From Plebeiibacterium sediminum (GTDB taxonomy: Bacteria > Bacteroidota > Bacteroidia > Bacteroidales > Marinilabiliaceae), in NCBI RefSeq assembly GCF_026013605.1, contig NZ_JAPDPJ010000001.1, forward strand, positions 124,001 to 188,000: DNA of 64,000 bases. The letters run 5' to 3'. A program made the position numbers and the translations under genes. Of this stretch, positions 60,049 to 64,000 are shown piece by piece. Positions within the stretch are counted from its first letter, which is position 1. The number at the start of each line of letters is the position of its first letter. The notes beneath the pieces were generated by a model. It saw nothing but the letters and a program-made list of their open reading frames with translations, did not search any database and had not been told where the DNA came from.

Positions 60049-61470
60049 TCACCTGATAAGTTCGCCCCGATTGGTATCAAGCTTTAGAAATATAAATAAC
60101 AAAGTGGTAAATCCCCATAAGGAAGAACCCCCATAACTAAAGAATGGAAGCGGGATTCCTATTACTGGAGCCAAACCAATCGTCATACCTATATTAATAG
60201 AAAAATGGAAGAAAAAAATAGAAGCTACACAATAACCATATATTCTACTGAACACAGAATGCTGTTTTTCTGCCAATATGATTAACCTGATCATCAAAAA
60301 CATAAACAAAAGTACAACTACAGATGTACCAATAAATCCCCACTCTTCGCCAACAGTACAAAAAATAAAATCAGTACTTTGTTCGGGTACAAAATCAAAC
60401 TTGGTTTGTGTACCATCCAAATAACCTTTGCCGAGTATACCTCCGGAACCAATTGCTATTTTAGATTGATTTACATTATAACCTGCCCCTAATGGATCAT
60501 CTTTAAAACCAAGTAGTACATTAATTCTATTACGCTGATATTCTGATAATATCTCTTCTACAAAATAATCCGTTGAAATAGTAAATGCTATACCTCCCCA
60601 CATAAATAACAATGCAGGTAAAACGGGTTTTAATCTCTTACTTATACCTTTAACTGCTAAAAAAACTGATATAAATACTGCGGCTAGCAATGTAAATAAA
60701 TCCCATCTTGGTTCTTTTCCAATAATGCGAAACACAAGATAGCTCAATCCAAAACCAATAAAACCAACCAAGGCAGTATAGCCTACTAATTTTATATTTA
60801 TTTTTAGGCTAAGAAAAACATATATTCCAATTATAATCAACCAAAGAATCAACACATTAGGATAAACTAGTGTTAGTACAGAAACTACTGCCCCAATAAA
60901 AGCAAAAACCAATATACTTCCGGATAATCCTTCTCTATAAAGTGGTAATACCAAAATAAAGAAAACGAGTGCTGAACCGGTATCATTTTGTAAAAGGATG
61001 CATATGATTGGTAAAATCCAAACCAAACCAACTCTTAGTACATTGGACCTCTTTTTAAAAGAAAAATCATACCTACTCATTAACCTGGACAAAGTAAGTG
61101 CAGTGGCGACTTTTGCCAGCTCTACAGGCTGAAAACGCACAGGGCCTAACTCAAACCACGACTTAGCTCCATTGATTTCTTTACCTAAAAATATTACCGT
61201 AAACAAAAGGAAGACCGACAATCCGTACAGAAAATATGAAAATGCCACATAGAACTTACTATCCGTCATAAATATTACCCAGATAATTACCAAAGACAAG
61301 GCAATCCACATTAACTGCTTTGCATACTCTCTACTCGTATCAAAAAATACTGGATTTTCAGGGTTGTAATTAGCTGCATAAATATTAAACCAGCCAAATG
61401 CAACCAACAATACATAGGTAAATACGGTTAACCAATCAATAGATTTTATGTAACTATTATTTTGTGGCAT
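60049..61470 (-). CDS. rodA: Rod shape-determining glycosyltransferase RodA
   Basis: SEDS-family peptidoglycan glycosyltransferase, inner membrane. 473 residues, longer than the usual ~370-420, with about ten to twelve helices and an extra membrane region near 195-305. The SEDS signatures GPVRFQPVELAKVATALTLS (about 108-127), FVPEQSTDFIFCTVGEEWGFIG (about 355-376) and the final GIPLPFFSYGGSSL are present. Overlaps the PBP2 gene by 14 nt, its partner enzyme. Confidence 0.95.
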   Translation of the reverse strand: MPQNNSYIKSIDWLTVFTYVLLVAFGWFNIYAANYNPENPVFFDTSREYAKQLMWIALSLVIIWVIFMTDSKFYVAFSYFLYGLSVFLLFTVIFLGKEINGAKSWFELGPVRFQPVELAKVATALTLSRLMSRYDFSFKKRSNVLRVGLVWILPIICILLQNDTGSALVFFILVLPLYREGLSGSILVFAFIGAVVSVLTLVYPNVLILWLIIIGIYVFLSLKINIKLVGYTALVGFIGFGLSYLVFRIIGKEPRWDLFTLLAAVFISVFLAVKGISKRLKPVLPALLFMWGGIAFTISTDYFVEEILSEYQRNRINVLLGFKDDPLGAGYNVNQSKIAIGSGGILGKGYLDGTQTKFDFVPEQSTDFIFCTVGEEWGFIGTSVVVLLFMFLMIRLIILAEKQHSVFSRIYGYCVASIFFFHFSINIGMTIGLAPVIGIPLPFFSYGGSSLWGFTTLLFIFLKLDTNRGELIR

Positions 61471-63301
61471 GAATCAAGTCTCCTTCTAACATTCTTTTTT
61501 CAATCCATTTACGAGATGGATCAATTTCTTTTTTCAAATACTTCTCAACCATCAAACTAGCAATTGGAGCAGCATAAGTTGAACCAAATCCACCGTTTTC
61601 AACATAAACAGCAATAGCTATTTTAGGATTATCTTTAGGTGCAAACGCCACAAATACAGAATGGTCTTCTCCATGTGGGTTTTCAGCTGTTCCGGTTTTA
61701 CCACAAATCCTGATTCCAGGTATACGGGCAATACCAGCAGTGTTTCCTCCTGTACCCCAAACTGCTAATTCCATACCTTCAATTACCGGTCTGAAATTCA
61801 CCGTATCAACACCCGTTTCGTGAATCTGTGTAAACTTTGACGGAATGGTATCATTCTCAATTTCTTTAATAATATGAGGAGTAAAGTATTTTCCTTTATT
61901 TGAAATTGTTGCAACCATATTGGCAATTTGAAGCGGTGTTGTTAATAACTCTCCCTGACCAATAGCTAATGAAACAACAGTTAAAGACGACCAACTTTTA
62001 TTATAAATTTTATCGTAAGTTTTATGATTGGGAACAAATCCTCTCTTTTCATTGGCAAAATCAACACCTAGTTTGTATCCGAATCCAAATCTTACCAGAT
62101 AATTTTTCCAAAGCTCAAATCCATCCTGAACAGTTTCATTTTTTGGATTATCAATGATATCTCGAAATACATGGCAATAATATGCATTACATGAACCCGC
62201 AATAGATTGTCGTAAATCCAATGGACTTGTGTGATGATGACATCCTAAATGAAAACTTCCCACAGAATAACCCATGTAACACTCAAACTTAGATTGCGGA
62301 GTTATTACACCCTCCTGCAAACCAATCAATGCATTTAAAGGTTTAAATGTTGATCCGGGAGGATATAACGCCATTATAGGCCTGTTAAATAATGGTTTTA
62401 GAGAATCCGTACTCAATTCAACGAAATTCCCTGCTCGTTTTTTACCCACAAATAATGAAGGATCATAACTTGGTGCAGATATCATACTAAGAATTTCTCC
62501 ACTTTCAGGCTCAATAGCTACAACAGAACCAATTTTATTGGCCATTAACTCTTCGCCGTATTTTTGCAGGTCAATATCAATAGTAAGTTTTATATCTTTT
62601 CCAGCCTCAGCAGGTATATCAAAACGTCCATCCCTGAAAGCACCTTTTTCTCTACCATGAACATCAACTAAAACATATTCATATCCCTTTTTACCCCGAA
62701 GAAATTTCTCATATGTTGATTCTATCCCATTAATCCCATGATAATCACCATTTATATAATAATCATCCTTTTTAATGGTACTTGGGCTAACTTCTCCAAT
62801 ATAGCCAAGTATATGACCTGCATTGGGATATTCATATTTTCTTAAAGTTCTACGCTGAACAAAAAATCCATCAAACTTATATAGTTTTTCTTGTAAATAA
62901 CCATATTGTTCTGCTGATAATTGCTTATAAAAAATAGAGGGTTTAATAGTTGATATCTTTCTATTACGAATTTTCACCCTCATTTCATTAAATAAGTCTT
63001 TCAATTCATCTTTTGAAATATTTAATGCTCTGCAAAAAGATACTGTATCCATAGGTTTGAGCTCCTTGGGTACAACCATTAAATCATAGTTAGCCTGATT
63101 GGAAACTACTAAGGTGCCATTTCTATCATAAACCAATCCTCTTGCAGGGTAATTAATTATCTCTCTTCGGGTATTACTTTCAGCAGAGAATTTATATGAA
63201 GGATCATAAACCTGAAGAATAAACAGTTTTATGACAAAGGCAATCCCTATAGAAATATAGATTAAGGCAACAACTAATGTTCGTCTGTTTAAATTTTCCA
63301 C
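61457..63301 (-). CDS. mrdA: Penicillin-binding protein 2
   Basis: Transpeptidase of the elongasome, partner of RodA. 614 residues: N-terminal membrane helix (about 8-30), PBP dimerisation region (YPARGLVYDRNGTLVVSNQ near 51-69), and transpeptidase domain with Ser317-Thr-Phe-Lys320, SCN at 370-372, and Lys535-Thr-Gly. All three active-site motifs are intact. Adjacent to mreD (11 nt) and rodA, in the mre-type operon. Confidence 0.97.
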   Translation of the reverse strand: MENLNRRTLVVALIYISIGIAFVIKLFILQVYDPSYKFSAESNTRREIINYPARGLVYDRNGTLVVSNQANYDLMVVPKELKPMDTVSFCRALNISKDELKDLFNEMRVKIRNRKISTIKPSIFYKQLSAEQYGYLQEKLYKFDGFFVQRRTLRKYEYPNAGHILGYIGEVSPSTIKKDDYYINGDYHGINGIESTYEKFLRGKKGYEYVLVDVHGREKGAFRDGRFDIPAEAGKDIKLTIDIDLQKYGEELMANKIGSVVAIEPESGEILSMISAPSYDPSLFVGKKRAGNFVELSTDSLKPLFNRPIMALYPPGSTFKPLNALIGLQEGVITPQSKFECYMGYSVGSFHLGCHHHTSPLDLRQSIAGSCNAYYCHVFRDIIDNPKNETVQDGFELWKNYLVRFGFGYKLGVDFANEKRGFVPNHKTYDKIYNKSWSSLTVVSLAIGQGELLTTPLQIANMVATISNKGKYFTPHIIKEIENDTIPSKFTQIHETGVDTVNFRPVIEGMELAVWGTGGNTAGIARIPGIRICGKTGTAENPHGEDHSVFVAFAPKDNPKIAIAVYVENGGFGSTYAAPIASLMVEKYLKKEIDPSRKWIEKRMLEGDLIHATK

Positions 63302-63312
63302 CCTGCTCTTTT

Positions 63313-63831
63313 TTAAATTCTATTACGTTTTTGATAAGTAAACAATAGAGTTATTGCCATTAAAATTAAGGTAAAAACTGAACTAAAAATAGTTTTACCG
63401 AATACCTCAATAATATTTGAAAACGAAAAGGATTCTATGAAAAAATAAAAAAGGTGATGTATTACTACCAATATACCTGCATACTTAAAAAACCATGGAA
63501 ATCCATAAAATGAAGGAATAGGTAAGGTACCTACTTCATATCCTTCACGAGGCGAAATGCGCATTAATACAAATCTACGCAAATAGGCCATCAATAAAAT
63601 TGCGGCCATATGCATACCTGGTGTATTTGAAAATATATCGATGCTTACTCCTAAAATAGATGCTAAAACAAGCAAAAGCCACCCTGGTGTTTCAAAGGGT
63701 AACGTTAAAATAAATAGCACATACAGGTATGGATTTATATAACCGGAGAATTCAATTTTATTCAGAATTAAAACCTGAAGAAAAATAAAAAAGAAAAAAT
63801 TGAATATATATCTTGGTATTAAACTAATCAT
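63313..63831 (-). CDS. mreD: Rod shape-determining protein MreD
   Basis: A 172-residue inner-membrane protein with about five helices; the N-terminal FNFFFFIFLQVLILNKIEFSGYINPYLYVLFIL and the GVSIDIFSNTPGMHMAAILLMAYLRRFVL segment (about 60-88) are typical. Its start ATG overlaps the mreC stop (ATGA), giving tight coupling. Confidence 0.93.
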   Translation of the reverse strand: MISLIPRYIFNFFFFIFLQVLILNKIEFSGYINPYLYVLFILTLPFETPGWLLLVLASILGVSIDIFSNTPGMHMAAILLMAYLRRFVLMRISPREGYEVGTLPIPSFYGFPWFFKYAGILVVIHHLFYFFIESFSFSNIIEVFGKTIFSSVFTLILMAITLLFTYQKRNRI

Positions 63832-64000
63832 TGTACGCTCTCCTCCTCTAATTGTAATTGCTGATCCTGAAAAATATTTTCAACTACCTCAACATAATTC
63901 AACCTTGCAAAATCAACACTAAGTTTCACCTTAATTTTATAGAAGCTCTCTCCAACAGGATGCTCAACACTCTCAACCGTTCCTATCAAAACACCTTCTG
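63828..64000 (-). CDS. mreC: Rod shape-determining protein MreC (C-terminal part)
   Basis: Only the last 56 residues are in the window; translation reads EGVLIGTVESVEHPVGESF, then YKIKVKLSVDFARLNYVEVVEN and an acidic tail. This is the final beta domain of MreC, the elongasome scaffold in the periplasm. Its stop overlaps the mreD start. The 5' part lies beyond the window end. Confidence 0.85.
   Translation of the reverse strand, partial: EGVLIGTVESVEHPVGESFYKIKVKLSVDFARLNYVEVVENIFQDQQLQLEEESVQ

Noticed and set aside
1-64000. CRISPR arrays, insertion sequences, rRNA genes
   Set aside because: No regularly spaced repeats, transposase genes or rRNA-like stretches were seen in the window.

Overview
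This window comes from a Bacteroidota chromosome. The evidence is the promoter grammar (TTG or TTTG about 17-21 nt before TAnnTTTG, for example upstream of the L31 gene), the near absence of Shine-Dalgarno sequences, the MoxR/DUF58/DUF4129/DUF4350/SpoIIM/RDD cluster, the TlpA-like lipoproteins with DUF4369-type N-termini, and a RodA/PBP2/MreD/MreC block. A marine or anaerobic Bacteroidales/Marinilabiliales-type host is plausible, but I cannot fix the genus from sequence alone.

Positions 1 to about 28440 are the right part of a tailed-phage prophage integrated at the 3' end of a tRNA-His gene (28440-28513, minus strand). A tyrosine integrase sits beside the tRNA, and the left end lies outside the window. 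In order, the prophage carries a putative tail tube protein, a tail-assembly-chaperone-like pair joined by a predicted -1 frameshift, small terminase candidates and the large terminase, portal, head-tail connector and neck proteins, an accessory cluster (small ORF plus DUF6169-like gene, ribbon-helix-helix protein, KilA-N protein, structured intergenic RNA), the tape measure protein, tail fibre and beta-helix proteins, a 3TM holin, baseplate-like proteins, two small membrane proteins, an M15-type endolysin, and a right-hand accessory region. Head capsid, early, replication and repressor genes are not seen and are presumably further left.

The prophage seems to use two promoter types. Six structural operons (starting at 1654, 3285, 6354, 12688, 16312 and 23411) are each preceded by TGTCCTTT, exactly 20 nt, then a CAnnTTTG-like box. 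I read this as a phage late promoter. Most of the accessory genes between these operons instead have host-like TAnnTTTG boxes, often with palindromes suited to be operators, and most are flanked by terminators. This suggests they are expressed from the lysogen. The pair at 24745-25639 (small basic protein plus helical membrane-anchored protein behind a promoter with a 16-18 bp palindrome) is the best candidate for an undescribed two-gene system.

From 28440 to 64000 the sequence is ordinary chromosome: tRNA-His, AlkD-like protein, PLP aminotransferase, GNAT-like protein, L31 type B, Lon, a degenerate ADP-ribosylglycohydrolase, AI-2E family permease, SPOR protein, Nudix, PyrE, START-like protein, BirA, RsfS, FtsH, CdsA, Psd, two TlpA-like lipoproteins without the CxxC motif, the RDD/SpoIIM/DUF4129/DUF4350/MoxR/DUF58 cluster, PriA, a YbhN-type membrane protein, a KamA-like radical SAM protein, and the elongasome genes rodA, mrdA, mreD and mreC (the last cut by the window end). 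No CRISPR array, rRNA, insertion sequence or reverse transcriptase was seen.
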